Positions 8,044-15,181 of a DNA stretch of 64,000 nt are shown here, piece by piece. Origin of the DNA: Candidatus Nitrososphaera evergladensis SR1 (GTDB lineage Archaea > Thermoproteota > Nitrososphaeria > Nitrososphaerales > Nitrososphaeraceae); the NCBI RefSeq assembly GCF_000730285.1, contig NZ_CP007174.1:1488001-1552000 (forward strand). Direction: 5' to 3'. The notes under the pieces are model-generated. The model searched no databases and was not told where the DNA came from. It was given only the letters and a program-made list of their open reading frames with translations. Position numbers and translations under genes: made by a program. How positions within the stretch are numbered: the first letter of the stretch is position 1; each line of letters starts with the position of its first letter.

Positions 8044-8080
8044 GGTATACACCAACTACCAGGTGCGAGGTGTATACACC
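8044..8080. repeat. GTATACACC inverted repeat, copy A
   Basis: Arms GTATACACC (8,045-8,053) and GGTGTATAC (8,069-8,077) flank a 15-base loop, 12 bases after the rep stop codon. Copies B (10,782) and C (16,836) have the same arms and also directly follow stop codons. A single arm, GCATACACC, lies at 8,128 before the next gene. Candidate operator, processing site or terminator specific to the element. Confidence 0.6.
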
Positions 8081-8148
8081 TTGACTTGTGATCAACATTT
8101 GCGCACCGACAGAGCTAAAGCTGTCGTGGCATACACCCTTGACGGTAG

Positions 8149-8162
8149 ACTATGGGCATAGT
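8149..8162. promoter_or_regulatory. 14-bp inverted repeat, second copy, over a start codon
   Basis: Identical to 6,288-6,301 (ACTATG-GG-CATAGT). The ATG of the zinc-ribbon gene at 8,152 is part of the left arm. A protein bound here, or the mRNA hairpin itself, would block translation or transcription start. Confidence 0.4.
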
Positions 8163-8637
8163 TAAACCAAGACACGCCTATTATGGCGGTGAAAACAACT
8201 GCAAAAAATGCGCCGTTTTTTTGAGGCGTCTATACGTCCGTGACATATACTATCAGGACGCGGAAGGCAAGCGACACGAGAGGGTGGACACCTACGGTCT
8301 GACAAAAAAGCGCGCTTTTGCGCCTGTCGGGTGGTGGTGTCCGTCGTGTGACAAGACGATGTTTGACGGCAAGCAGAGCAAGGCCAGCAAGGACAACCCG
8401 CAAGAATCGACCAAAATCAAGTGTCGGGAGTGTGGTTCTACCAACACCGTCTTTAGAAAAGAGCGCGGACGGTCGAAGCAATATCAATGCAGGGATTGCA
8501 GCGCGTATTTTAGCATCAAGGACAACGAGACAGAAAACAGCGCGGAAACCTGTCCAGAATGCGGGGTAAAAGTCCCGAATCCTGACAGTTCGTCAGAGTT
8601 GACTTGTCAAGGCTGTGGTGAGCAATTCGCTTGCTGA
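8152..8637 (+). CDS. Multi-zinc-ribbon protein of the element
   Basis: A 161-residue protein with six cysteine pairs in order: CKKC (residue ~17), WWCPSC (~63), KCRECGS (~86), QCRDC (~107), TCPECG (~133) and CQGCG (~154). These can form about three zinc ribbons. The middle part (GRSKQYQCRDCSAYF) resembles transposase/InsA-type zinc ribbons that contact DNA. The first ribbon, with its VGWWCPSCDKTMF half, matches the 52-aa protein at 10,859 (LGWKCSTCNRIVF), so the two share a module. The start codon lies inside the 14-bp inverted repeat at 8,149. Likely a regulator or DNA-binding replication factor. Confidence 0.75.
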   Translation: MGIVKPRHAYYGGENNCKKCAVFLRRLYVRDIYYQDAEGKRHERVDTYGLTKKRAFAPVGWWCPSCDKTMFDGKQSKASKDNPQESTKIKCRECGSTNTVFRKERGRSKQYQCRDCSAYFSIKDNETENSAETCPECGVKVPNPDSSSELTCQGCGEQFAC

Positions 8638-8768
8638 TTCGTCTAAAGTGCAAAGAATGTGACCATTGCGTTGACTTCTATCGGGGTCTAGACTGCATGG
8701 CCGAGATGACAAGCCACGCGGTCTGGAAGGGTCACAAAAATTTTGAAGTAAACGTCCTTGCCGTCTAA
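8631..8768 (+). CDS. 45-aa zinc protein overlapping the previous gene
   Basis: Starts at TTG 8,631, overlapping the previous stop by seven bases, and reads LIRLKCKECDHCVDFYRGLD with CxxCxxC followed by a further C and H. It ends at TAA 8,766-8,768, inside the terminator stem. Its cysteine spacing resembles the many small zinc proteins of Nitrososphaera-type genomes. Initiation by TTG and its small size keep confidence moderate. No function is assigned. Confidence 0.5.
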   Translation: MLIRLKCKECDHCVDFYRGLDCMAEMTSHAVWKGHKNFEVNVLAV

Positions 8769-8793
8769 CCTAGACGGCTGACGATCTTTTTTC
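8760..8793 (+). terminator. Hairpin plus T-tract terminator
   Basis: GCCGTCTA-acc-TAGACGGC makes an eight-base-pair stem with a three-base loop (8,760-8,778). It is followed by CTTTTTT and a long pyrimidine tract up to 8,830. It closes the rep/zinc-protein transcription unit before the structural-type genes begin at 8,908. Confidence 0.6.
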
Positions 8794-8907
8794 TTACTTC
8801 TTCTATTTTGCGCCTTACTTTATTTTCTATTTCCTATATCTATGGGGGGTTACAGAGAGAAACCAAAACAGCTTTAGCTAACCTACATTATTACAGAACA
8901 AAGGCAT

Positions 8908-9189
8908 ATGACCCTTGCACATGATTTTTTCTGTGGTCTCGGACAATGTTGGATAGGTGACTTGGTAGATGGGGTCTGGCAATTCGGGAGCGTCCTACTT
9001 CAATACGCGGTGCCATTGATGCAGGTGTTTGCACTGTTCTATTTGCTGTATTGGGTAGGGCTGATAATTCGAGTTGTCAGACAGGGCGACATCGCTCCCG
9101 TTGTAGACCATGTTATGAAAATCTGGCATCTGCTGTCATCTATCGCAAATATGTTCGTGAACATGATTCAAGCGGTCATTCCTTTCTAG
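8908..9189 (+). CDS. 93-aa single-span membrane protein
   Basis: Starts MTLAHDFFCGLGQCWIGDLV. One clear membrane segment spans about residues 30-58 (VLLQYAVPLMQVFALFYLLYW and on), followed by a basic RVVRQ and an amphipathic C-terminal helix. It is the first gene of a run with the next three (spacing 0-10 bases), ending in the ATPase. In size and position it resembles small virion membrane proteins of inovirus or pleolipovirus type, but there is no specific match I can name. Confidence 0.75.
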   Translation: MTLAHDFFCGLGQCWIGDLVDGVWQFGSVLLQYAVPLMQVFALFYLLYWVGLIIRVVRQGDIAPVVDHVMKIWHLLSSIANMFVNMIQAVIPF

Positions 9190-9198
9190 GTGGGAAAA

Positions 9199-9753
9199 AT
9201 GGAAATCGAAATCTTGAACCAAATTATCAGTAGTGGTTATCTCACTACTGGTATAACGCTAGGCGTCATAGTCCTTTTTTCGTGGCTATTGCTGCCGAGA
9301 TTCGCAAGGCAAATGAGACAAAGGCTAACCGTCAAAAATGACGGTATCAACGAGACACTTGGAGCGTTCGCGGTGATAATACGCAACGGCGACATTCTGA
9401 AAAAGGCAAAAGGACGGTTCACGCGTGAGGGATACCTGCTTGCAGATAAGAGAGCGTGGCCGATGGTGGATGTCAGGCCATACTTGCTTAAAGACGGGTG
9501 GTCAACGCGTCCTTGTTTCATAGTAGACGCACAAAAGCAAGTGTATTACAGATTCAACAACGTTGACAACGAGAAGCAAAGACAACTCGCAGGGTTCGCG
9601 TCTGACCCCGAATTACTAAAGCGATTCACTGACTCTACCATTGTTCAAAAACTAACAAGCGCAAAAGCAGACAAGACTATGATGATAATGGTTTTCATCA
9701 TGGGAATGTTCGCGTTCTTCCTGATTCAGCAATTCCTGCCTAAAGGTGGTTAA
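9199..9753 (+). CDS. Two-span membrane protein of the element
   Basis: About 184 residues. An N-terminal membrane helix (LTTGITLGVIVLFSWLLLP) is followed by a basic stretch RFARQMRQRL. The middle is a roughly 110-residue soluble domain, and a C-terminal membrane helix (MMIMVFIMGMFAFFLIQQFL) ends the chain. ATG 9,199 is chosen because GGTGGG sits five bases upstream; GTG 9,190 would consume that signal. It lies between a small membrane protein and a soluble protein just before the ATPase, consistent with an assembly complex in the membrane. Family unknown. Confidence 0.75.
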   Translation: MEIEILNQIISSGYLTTGITLGVIVLFSWLLLPRFARQMRQRLTVKNDGINETLGAFAVIIRNGDILKKAKGRFTREGYLLADKRAWPMVDVRPYLLKDGWSTRPCFIVDAQKQVYYRFNNVDNEKQRQLAGFASDPELLKRFTDSTIVQKLTSAKADKTMMIMVFIMGMFAFFLIQQFLPKGG

Positions 9754-10116
9754 ATGTCAGAGTCAGAAAAGGAACGTCGAAAATTATCGGGCGCAGGTGA
9801 GGCGTGGACTGCGGTTCTTGACGCAGAGCGCGCATTTACCAACCCTATTGAAAAAGAGGTATACACCCTCTCGGAATTAGATGATAATGAGATTCGTTTC
9901 GCGGTGCAAGCGTTGACGGTGGGAAGCGCGTTCAAGACTGACCTTATGAGAGAGTTGGTCACGAATCTTGCAGTCCTAAAGCGCAGCAAGAAACGTCAAG
10001 GTGAGCGCGCCGTAATATCGCTTGTTCGCAACTCTACAGCCAAGATAATGCAGACAGTCCAGCAATCCAGATTCAAGCGTGTCATGTCAAACCGTGAGGA
10101 CTATGAAAATGACTAG
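9754..10116 (+). CDS. 120-aa soluble protein upstream of the ATPase
   Basis: A charged helical protein beginning MSESEKERRKLSGAGEAWTA, with no membrane segment or known motif. ATG 9,754 follows a GGTGG signal by four bases and the stop of the previous gene directly. Its end overlaps the start of the ATPase gene (TAG at 10,114-10,116; ATPase ATG at 10,109), so the two products are probably made in matched amounts. It may be a partner or adaptor of the ATPase, which is inference from position only. Confidence 0.7.
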   Translation: MSESEKERRKLSGAGEAWTAVLDAERAFTNPIEKEVYTLSELDDNEIRFAVQALTVGSAFKTDLMRELVTNLAVLKRSKKRQGERAVISLVRNSTAKIMQTVQQSRFKRVMSNREDYEND

Positions 10117-10771
10117 GATAGACGAATTGAGAGCGCAGGAACGGCAATTAACCAAACTCATCAATAAATGGCACGCTGAAAATGAGTTTAGGCTAGTTAT
10201 CCTCTACGGCACAGGTGGAATCGGAAAAACATCGTATGCGATGCAGACTCTAAAGCAGGTAGACCCCAAAGGCTACCGACACCGCTTCATTTTTCCGCCT
10301 AGTCAATTCGTGCAGACAGTAACTTACTTGCGAGAGAATAACATGCGCATTCCCGCGCTTGTCTGGGATGATATGGGCTTCTGGATGTATTCTCTCGACT
10401 ATTCAGACCCATTTGTTAAGGCTGCGATAAAATTTTTCAACGTAGCGCGAACGGTGGTATCGTGCATCATAGGAACGACGGCCAGCATGAAGATGCTCAC
10501 TAGCGCGGTCCGTAACATGGATGCAATGAGCGTCAAGGTTGTAAGCGCGACGGCTAAGGAGCCTGTCAGTCTCGCAAAGGGCTATCGTCAATCAATACAG
10601 CCTAACATGATGCGACTTGTCAAGACTGTTTTTGAGGACGAATACCCGCGCCACATGGAGGATGATGATTTTGCATGGTATAAACCACTGCGCGATTCCT
10701 ATGTGAACCACGCTATCAGTCTCATGCAAGAGTCGATAATGTCGCGCTCAAGGCGTCCTATGAAAACATGA
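10109..10771 (+). CDS. P-loop ATPase, candidate assembly/packaging motor
   Basis: A 220-residue NTPase. Walker A is YGTGGIGKTSYAM, Walker B is IPALVWDDMGFWM, and a sensor-like strand is VVSCIIGTTAS. It is a compact single domain without membrane helices, unlike pI/Zot of classical inoviruses, which carry one. It sits directly after three membrane-associated genes and before the coat-like gene, the place where archaeal and bacterial membrane-extruded viruses keep an assembly ATPase. ATG 10,109 is favoured by GAGGA eight bases upstream; ATG 10,103 is in frame but too close. A plasmid-partition or DNA-transfer role is also possible. Confidence 0.75.
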   Translation: MTRIDELRAQERQLTKLINKWHAENEFRLVILYGTGGIGKTSYAMQTLKQVDPKGYRHRFIFPPSQFVQTVTYLRENNMRIPALVWDDMGFWMYSLDYSDPFVKAAIKFFNVARTVVSCIIGTTASMKMLTSAVRNMDAMSVKVVSATAKEPVSLAKGYRQSIQPNMMRLVKTVFEDEYPRHMEDDDFAWYKPLRDSYVNHAISLMQESIMSRSRRPMKT

Positions 10772-10781
10772 TCATAATTGC

Positions 10782-10816
10782 GGTATACACCGATACCTGG
10801 TATTAGTGTATACACT
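10782..10816. repeat. GTATACACC inverted repeat, copy B
   Basis: GGTATACACC (10,782-10,791) and AGTGTATACACT (10,805-10,816) form eight-base arms around a loop that itself holds ATACC-T-GGTAT. It lies ten bases after the ATPase stop and ahead of the zinc-ribbon gene at 10,859. Fifteen of sixteen bases, ATACACCGATACYTGG, match copy C. Confidence 0.6.
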
Positions 10817-10858
10817 TCTAAATTTAATAGGGTCTCTCACGAAAGGATAAGCGCGGAT

Positions 10859-11017
10859 ATGCCACATAAGGAATTTTGCACTGGCTGCGGTGAATCTATG
10901 TCTAGGGTTTACGAGCGCGGGCCTGCCGAGCAGGGTCAAAAGTTCATACCGCTTGGCTGGAAATGCTCTACATGCAATAGAATAGTATTCGAAGCAAGTC
11001 CTATGTTAATGCAATGA
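10859..11017 (+). CDS. 52-aa zinc-ribbon protein
   Basis: Reads MPHKEFCTGCGESMSRVY and ends with LGWKCSTCNRIVFEASP: two CxxC pairs separated by about 30 residues, a single zinc ribbon. The second half matches the first ribbon of the 161-aa protein at 8,152 (GWWCPSCDKTMF), so it is a stand-alone copy of that module. An in-frame ATG at 10,778 exists, but the stretch before 10,859 contains repeat copy B and a TATA-like TCTAAATTTAATAG, so the shorter start is preferred. Likely a regulator within the element. Confidence 0.65.
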   Translation: MPHKEFCTGCGESMSRVYERGPAEQGQKFIPLGWKCSTCNRIVFEASPMLMQ

Positions 11018-11026
11018 TGCCCCTCA

Positions 11027-11398
11027 TCAACTGGTTAGTCTGATTTCTTGCTTCATTAATTCCAAATCGTTCGAGAATATCTTGCGGTCTGAAATTGCGT
11101 ATTTTGCCAAGTCGGAACGCCAGACATGGCGGTCAATTGTATCTATATGCTGTTCGTATAGTGGAATTAATGTCTGTAATTTTGAGTGGTATTCTTGCTC
11201 GGAAATTGTTTGATGGTAGTAATCATTGCTTACCATGTAATATTGTTCTTGCAAACGTTCGCCCTCCTCAATGACAGACATATCATCTTTGTACTCTTTG
11301 TCATGCTCAAAAAATAGAATGCTGCCGTAGATTGTGCCTATGACAGACGAAACGGCACTGACAACTTCGATAATAAGTTTGAGTTTTTTCTTATCCAC
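11027..11398 (-). CDS. 123-aa membrane-anchored hypothetical protein
   Basis: The only convincing minus-strand gene of the element. It has an N-terminal membrane helix (LKLIIEVVSAVSSVIGTIYG) after a basic MDKKKLK, then a roughly 95-residue soluble helical domain rich in Y, E and Q on one side of the membrane. It is divergent from the coat-like gene across a 123-base promoter region. Opposite orientation and a single anchor would suit an immunity or superinfection-exclusion protein, but nothing in the sequence shows this directly. Confidence 0.65.
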   Translation of the reverse strand: MDKKKLKLIIEVVSAVSSVIGTIYGSILFFEHDKEYKDDMSVIEEGERLQEQYYMVSNDYYHQTISEQEYHSKLQTLIPLYEQHIDTIDRHVWRSDLAKYAISDRKIFSNDLELMKQEIRLTS

Positions 11399-11521
11399 TT
11401 ATCCTTGCTTCTTGCGTGCACATAAATAAGCAGTGCGATTTCTCCAGATAAAAATAGAGTATACTCAGTAACAGTATACTTTATCGAAAACTTATAGCTT
11501 CCCTAGAGAATTTCTGCAATA
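11399..11521. promoter_or_regulatory. Divergent promoter region with GTATAC repeats
   Basis: An A+T-rich gap between the minus-strand membrane protein and the coat-like gene. It holds GAGTATACTC and, nine bases on, AGTATACTTTA, both symmetrical around GTATAC, followed by the TATA-like CTTATAG. AGTATACTTTA recurs at 17,336-17,346, also in a TATA-like setting. No Shine-Dalgarno precedes ATG 11,522, which suggests a leaderless or short-leader transcript. Confidence 0.45.
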
Positions 11522-11761
11522 ATGTTTTCCATAAAGAAGTGGAAGGCAAATCAAAAAATCGGTAAGATGGCGCGCATAGGCGTTTTTGCCCTCGCGGGCC
11601 TGTTCGCGTCCATCTTCGTATTCGGACACCCCGCCTATGCACAAACAACAACATCCGCGCCGACAATGGACATGACACCGCTGATAGCGGTCATCGTGGG
11701 CATCATACCACTGTTCATTGTCCTGTCGCTACTCGACAAACTAGGAGGCAAGTTCAAGTAG
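11522..11761 (+). CDS. 79-aa coat-like protein: signal peptide plus one membrane helix
   Basis: A basic N-terminus (MFSIKKWKANQKIGKMAR) is followed by a hydrophobic signal (VFALAGLFASIFVFG) with a likely cut after HPAYA. The mature part is about 38 residues: a short T/S/P segment, a membrane helix (LIAVIVGIIPLFIVLSLL) and a positive tail DKLGGKFK. This is the exact architecture of major coat proteins of filamentous phages, where the tail meets the DNA. It is followed within 16 bases by two genes with signal peptide, large ectodomain and C-terminal anchor. Small secreted membrane peptides of other kinds share this outline, so the virion role is inference. Confidence 0.7.
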   Translation: MFSIKKWKANQKIGKMARIGVFALAGLFASIFVFGHPAYAQTTTSAPTMDMTPLIAVIVGIIPLFIVLSLLDKLGGKFK

Positions 11762-11777
11762 CAAAAAGGTGGTCTCA

Positions 11778-12464
11778 ATGAAAGCCTCCCGTGTGATAGG
11801 TGCAATGGCCGTATTCGCAATCGTAGCAGCGGTGCTTTTTAGCCAAAATGCATTCGCACTTCCGCAGCCTATCACCTTTCAGAGGTCTATTCCCTATACA
11901 GTCTTTAACTCAACTAGCGCGACTGTATATGATGTCACGACCGCCACAAAAGCGCCTTTCGAGATTTCTACCGTCAATACTCTGACGTATACCGCAGGTG
12001 GAGCAAACAACAAGGCGATACTGAAATTCCAGAGTGGCAAGACTGGCTCATTCAACGCGCTAGAAATAGTGCAGTATGAGGGCAAGGCAATAGACATTAA
12101 TTGGTCTGACAAGGTGACAGGAACGACAACCAAGATAGGCGGGATTGCTGCTGCCGACCAAGAGACATTCGCAAAGGAATTGCTGATTGAAAACACTGGC
12201 TCAACGCTCAAGATAACGGACATCACCAACAACAAGGTGCTGATAAGTGACTTCGTGCTTCCGTCTGACTTTAGCCTAGTCGCTGTTTCAGCCTATGGTG
12301 AGACGGGTGCTGTCACAGGTGGATATAACACAGTCTATCTGGGTGGCATGAATCTGTCCAAGGCTGCGAGCGTAAACACTAATAGTATGATGCCCCTAAT
12401 CATGGCTATCGTCATGATAAGCGTCGTCGTTGGTGTCATGGCTAAAATCAAAAACAGAATCTAG
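11778..12464 (+). CDS. Secreted protein with C-terminal membrane anchor
   Basis: About 228 residues. The signal peptide is MKASRVIGAMAVFAIVAAVL with a cut near AFA. A roughly 180-residue beta-rich, Thr/Asn/Gly-rich ectodomain follows, and the chain ends in a membrane helix (MMPLIMAIVMISVVVGVMA) and basic KIKNRI. GGTGG five bases before ATG 11,778 decides the start. The gene follows the coat-like gene by 16 bases and precedes another anchored ectodomain protein by one base. In a filamentous or pleomorphic virus this would be a spike or minor coat protein; a plain surface protein is the alternative. Confidence 0.75.
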   Translation: MKASRVIGAMAVFAIVAAVLFSQNAFALPQPITFQRSIPYTVFNSTSATVYDVTTATKAPFEISTVNTLTYTAGGANNKAILKFQSGKTGSFNALEIVQYEGKAIDINWSDKVTGTTTKIGGIAAADQETFAKELLIENTGSTLKITDITNNKVLISDFVLPSDFSLVAVSAYGETGAVTGGYNTVYLGGMNLSKAASVNTNSMMPLIMAIVMISVVVGVMAKIKNRI

Positions 12465-12465
12465 A

Positions 12466-13380
12466 ATGTCAAGCAGAAAAATCCACTACCTTTCTCTCTT
12501 TTCTTTTTCAGTTATCCTATTTGCAGGTATATTTCTAAATTCGAGTTTTGAAACATCCGTGCGCGCAGCTTTTGCAGTAAATCCGACTTTCAACGCAACA
12601 AAAGGCTATCAGTATATCGCGAATCAATATAATGCGACCTATGGTCTAGTCAGAGAGAGCGAGACCATACCGACATACTGGCTCTGGACGGATAACCTGC
12701 TAGCAAGCGAAGTGCTAAAGGACTACAATTATCAGATGTCGGCTAACATCACTTCGTCAATAAAGGTATACACCAGTAACTATGACCTAGATTATAGACA
12801 TCCTCAAGGCGTCCTGTTCAATAATGTAGCATACTTTAACGGTGTCACAAACAAGCAGGTAAACGGCGCGGTGTGGTATTCTGACAGCGACGGACAGGAA
12901 TTATCATGCGGTGACTATGCAGACATCGCATTTCTAAAATCAATGTATCTCTACAAGGCAGGCAAGTTCATCGATGCAAAAACCTGCTATGATATGGGTG
13001 CATCGATGTTTGATGGGATAGGCATGAGAGACAGCGCGTTCAATGGCGACGGCCAGCGTTATTCTACCTATAAACTGGCTTTGTGGCAAATTGCGTCAAA
13101 CGTCACAGGTTATCCTATTCCAAAAGAACCTATGATGATTATTCCGTTCATGCAGAATCAGACAACGGGCGGAATATACACCCACTACCGCGCAGACCTA
13201 ACGCCTGATAGCCTCACAAACGTAGAGACAACGAGTCTCGTTATCATGGCCGAAAAGGGCGTGACGCATGAAAAACCCGCAGCTATCGCGTCGGAGAACC
13301 AGCATCTCGAGATGATAAAATGGTTAATCGGTGCTTTCGTGGTGGCAGGTTTTGCTATCCTGCTTTTCAAGAATAGGTGA
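12466..13380 (+). CDS. Secreted, C-anchored protein with probable alpha-helical toroid ectodomain
   Basis: A 304-residue protein: signal peptide (HYLSLFSFSVILFAGIFL), a large ectodomain, and a C-terminal membrane helix (LIGAFVVAGFAILLF) with tail KNR. The ectodomain has repeated helical pairs with aromatic turns (YGLVRESETIPTYWLWTDN, DIAFLKSMYLYKAG, STYKLALWQIASNV, VETTSLVIMAEKG), the style of (alpha/alpha) toroid glycoside-binding or hydrolase-like folds. A related style is seen in the 501-aa protein at 15,182. It may recognise host surface glycans. ATG 12,466 lies one base after the previous stop. A dispersed palindrome copy lies inside the coding sequence. Confidence 0.72.
   Translation: MSSRKIHYLSLFSFSVILFAGIFLNSSFETSVRAAFAVNPTFNATKGYQYIANQYNATYGLVRESETIPTYWLWTDNLLASEVLKDYNYQMSANITSSIKVYTSNYDLDYRHPQGVLFNNVAYFNGVTNKQVNGAVWYSDSDGQELSCGDYADIAFLKSMYLYKAGKFIDAKTCYDMGASMFDGIGMRDSAFNGDGQRYSTYKLALWQIASNVTGYPIPKEPMMIIPFMQNQTTGGIYTHYRADLTPDSLTNVETTSLVIMAEKGVTHEKPAAIASENQHLEMIKWLIGAFVVAGFAILLFKNR
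12530..12555. repeat. Diverged copy of the 26-bp palindrome, inside a gene
   Basis: TATTTCTAAATTC followed by GAGTTTTGAAACA: the first arm differs by one base from the perfect site at 2,940, and the two arms pair at 10 of 13 positions. It lies within codons 22-30 of the anchored protein gene, coding for part of the signal/ectodomain junction. Confidence 0.35.
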
Positions 13381-13517
13381 AGATTTTTTTATCTCTTGTC
13401 TGCTCTTGCTTCTGTTGACTATTACCAATAAATGTCCATTTAAGGGAATGATGAATAAAAAGTTTCACTAACATGGTTAACTAATCTTATTATAGAAAGA
13501 ATTCATATAATTAGGCA

Positions 13518-14210
13518 ATGGCAAATTCTCAGTATATTCTAAAAACAAACGCGCCATCGTCACCTGCGGCATGGGGAGTTAGTGTGGAATTCGTAGTACC
13601 GAATGGAGTAACGTCGCTTGCTTCTACGTCAACAGGCAAATGGTGTACTGCCGCAAATATTTTTGGCACTTTTGATGGAATTCCGTACGGCCTGCCCCCT
13701 TTTTCGTGGGTAGAATGCAGTGTCACATATTTTGCATCAGGAGGAGCCCGCGCTCAGGGATGGTACTTTTGGTATGGGTGGATTGGTAACACTGCTGGCA
13801 CATACCAATCCTTGAGTTATGATCCAACTGGACATACGATTAGGCTGAAGCTCAAACAAGTCTTTGGTGCAGTAACTCTTTGGACGGCAACATTCGTAGA
13901 TTTAACAAATTCTACAACCATCTCGCAGCCCATAAATGGAGCTCAAGTTATCAATAAATTGGGCGGTTCTTGGATGTTCTTTGAAAATGGGGGAAATACG
14001 GATTGTCACAACTATGTCAACGCTGGTTGGGGTCCGCTAGATTTCAACAATCATAAATTCTATGACCAGAATGACAATGTCATAACCTTTACACCAACGG
14101 TAGTTTCAGATAAGTCAAATCCTGCACCGGCATGTTGCGCAGGACAAACAGACTGTATCGGGTTCAATACTAGCACTCTGACAATATCGCGTAACTGTAC
14201 AAGTTGCTGA
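13518..14210 (+). CDS. Beta-rich, Trp/Gly-rich protein without signal peptide
   Basis: A 230-residue protein beginning MANSQYILKTNAPSSPAAWG. It is dominated by aromatic and Gly/Thr/Ser strands (WYFWYGWIGNTAGTYQSLSY, GSWMFFENGGN) and ends in a cysteine-rich tail (ACCAGQTDCIG, RNCTSC). The strand pattern resembles a concanavalin-like jelly roll such as the G1 peptidase fold, but I cannot place the catalytic Gln and Glu with confidence. It has no signal peptide or anchor, so it may be a virion surface or cytosolic protein, or leave by another route. A TATA-like ATTATAG lies about 25 bases upstream. Sequence here is A+T-rich. Confidence 0.65.
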   Translation: MANSQYILKTNAPSSPAAWGVSVEFVVPNGVTSLASTSTGKWCTAANIFGTFDGIPYGLPPFSWVECSVTYFASGGARAQGWYFWYGWIGNTAGTYQSLSYDPTGHTIRLKLKQVFGAVTLWTATFVDLTNSTTISQPINGAQVINKLGGSWMFFENGGNTDCHNYVNAGWGPLDFNNHKFYDQNDNVITFTPTVVSDKSNPAPACCAGQTDCIGFNTSTLTISRNCTSC

Positions 14211-14367
14211 ACATGCAATTCTCTTCTTTCCTTCTTAAACTATCCCTACTATCGTCAGAAAAATCCCTATTTTCTTTCGGGCTCAGTAGATTTAACTTCC
14301 ATATTATTTTTATACTCACACGATTAAGATATTCCTTGGTATCAGTTTCGATTATGGGTGAAGTAAT

Positions 14368-14994
14368 TTGAAAAGATGCGATGCTAAGCTGACAATTATG
14401 TGTTTAATTCTATCTGCACTATTATCTAGCATTCCCACTCTATTTTTAATTCCTGCTTATGCCGCAGTTGATTCAAGTCTTGTAAGTGGTACTTCGTTAG
14501 AAGGCGCAGATGTGCAGGTTGAAGCTTTGGGTCCAATCAAATTCGATGAACCAAACCAACCTATTCCTTATCTTGCAAATGGAACCGACTATACCTTTAT
14601 CGTGTCATTCTTTGAACCAAACAGTAGAAAGCTACTCAAAGACGTAAACTATAACATCGTGATCACAGATAATCCATTTGGGCCAGGCAACGAACTATTC
14701 AATGCCGCAAAACAGGCTAACGACCCTAGCAACATGATGTTGCATAGCGCAACCGGGAACGCGACAGTCAAGTACAACTTTAATAAACCACAGACCGCAA
14801 TACTCAGAATACAGTTTTACGGCACTGCCAACAACGCTACATCCAGCGGCCAACAACAACCACAGCAACATGACTTTGAATATCAGGTCATAGACTCCAA
14901 GGCCATGCCAGAATTTCCGCTTATAGCTGTTGTCCTCGCATCTAGCTTAGTGGCGGCTATTGTTGTTGCAAGAACCCATATAAAGAAGCCTTGA
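14368..14994 (+). CDS. Secreted protein with PEF-CTERM-type C-terminus
   Basis: A 208-residue protein starting at TTG 14,368. The signal peptide (LTIMCLILSALLSSIPTLFLIP) has a cut near AYA. The soluble domain is roughly Ig-like (DYTFIVSFFEPNSRKLL). After a Gln-rich spacer (SSGQQQPQQH), the C-terminus is MPEFPLIAVVLASSLVAAIV and then a basic end. The PEF triad, hydrophobic helix and basic end are the mark of archaeal PEF-CTERM sorting signals processed by archaeosortases. A similar protein occurs at 56,063. It may be host-type cargo carried by the element. Confidence 0.75.
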   Translation: MKRCDAKLTIMCLILSALLSSIPTLFLIPAYAAVDSSLVSGTSLEGADVQVEALGPIKFDEPNQPIPYLANGTDYTFIVSFFEPNSRKLLKDVNYNIVITDNPFGPGNELFNAAKQANDPSNMMLHSATGNATVKYNFNKPQTAILRIQFYGTANNATSSGQQQPQQHDFEYQVIDSKAMPEFPLIAVVLASSLVAAIVVARTHIKKP

Positions 14995-15181
14995 CGTGCA
15001 TATTGGGTGGATTTTTTAGATAGTCTTCGTTGCGACATTTTTCTTGCGGGCTACCATACGAGTTAGAACGAATTTTGCATTACTGGAGTTTTCTACGCTG
15101 TATTGCACATATGACATTTTGTACAGAATAAGTGTATACCACTTAGATCTATAGCTAAGTATACTATGTCTCAGTGTTGCC

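Noticed and set aside
13306-13317. CATCTCGAGATG palindrome resembling the centre of the 26-bp repeat
   Set aside because: Only the CTCGAG core matches; it lies in codons of the anchored protein and is likely chance.
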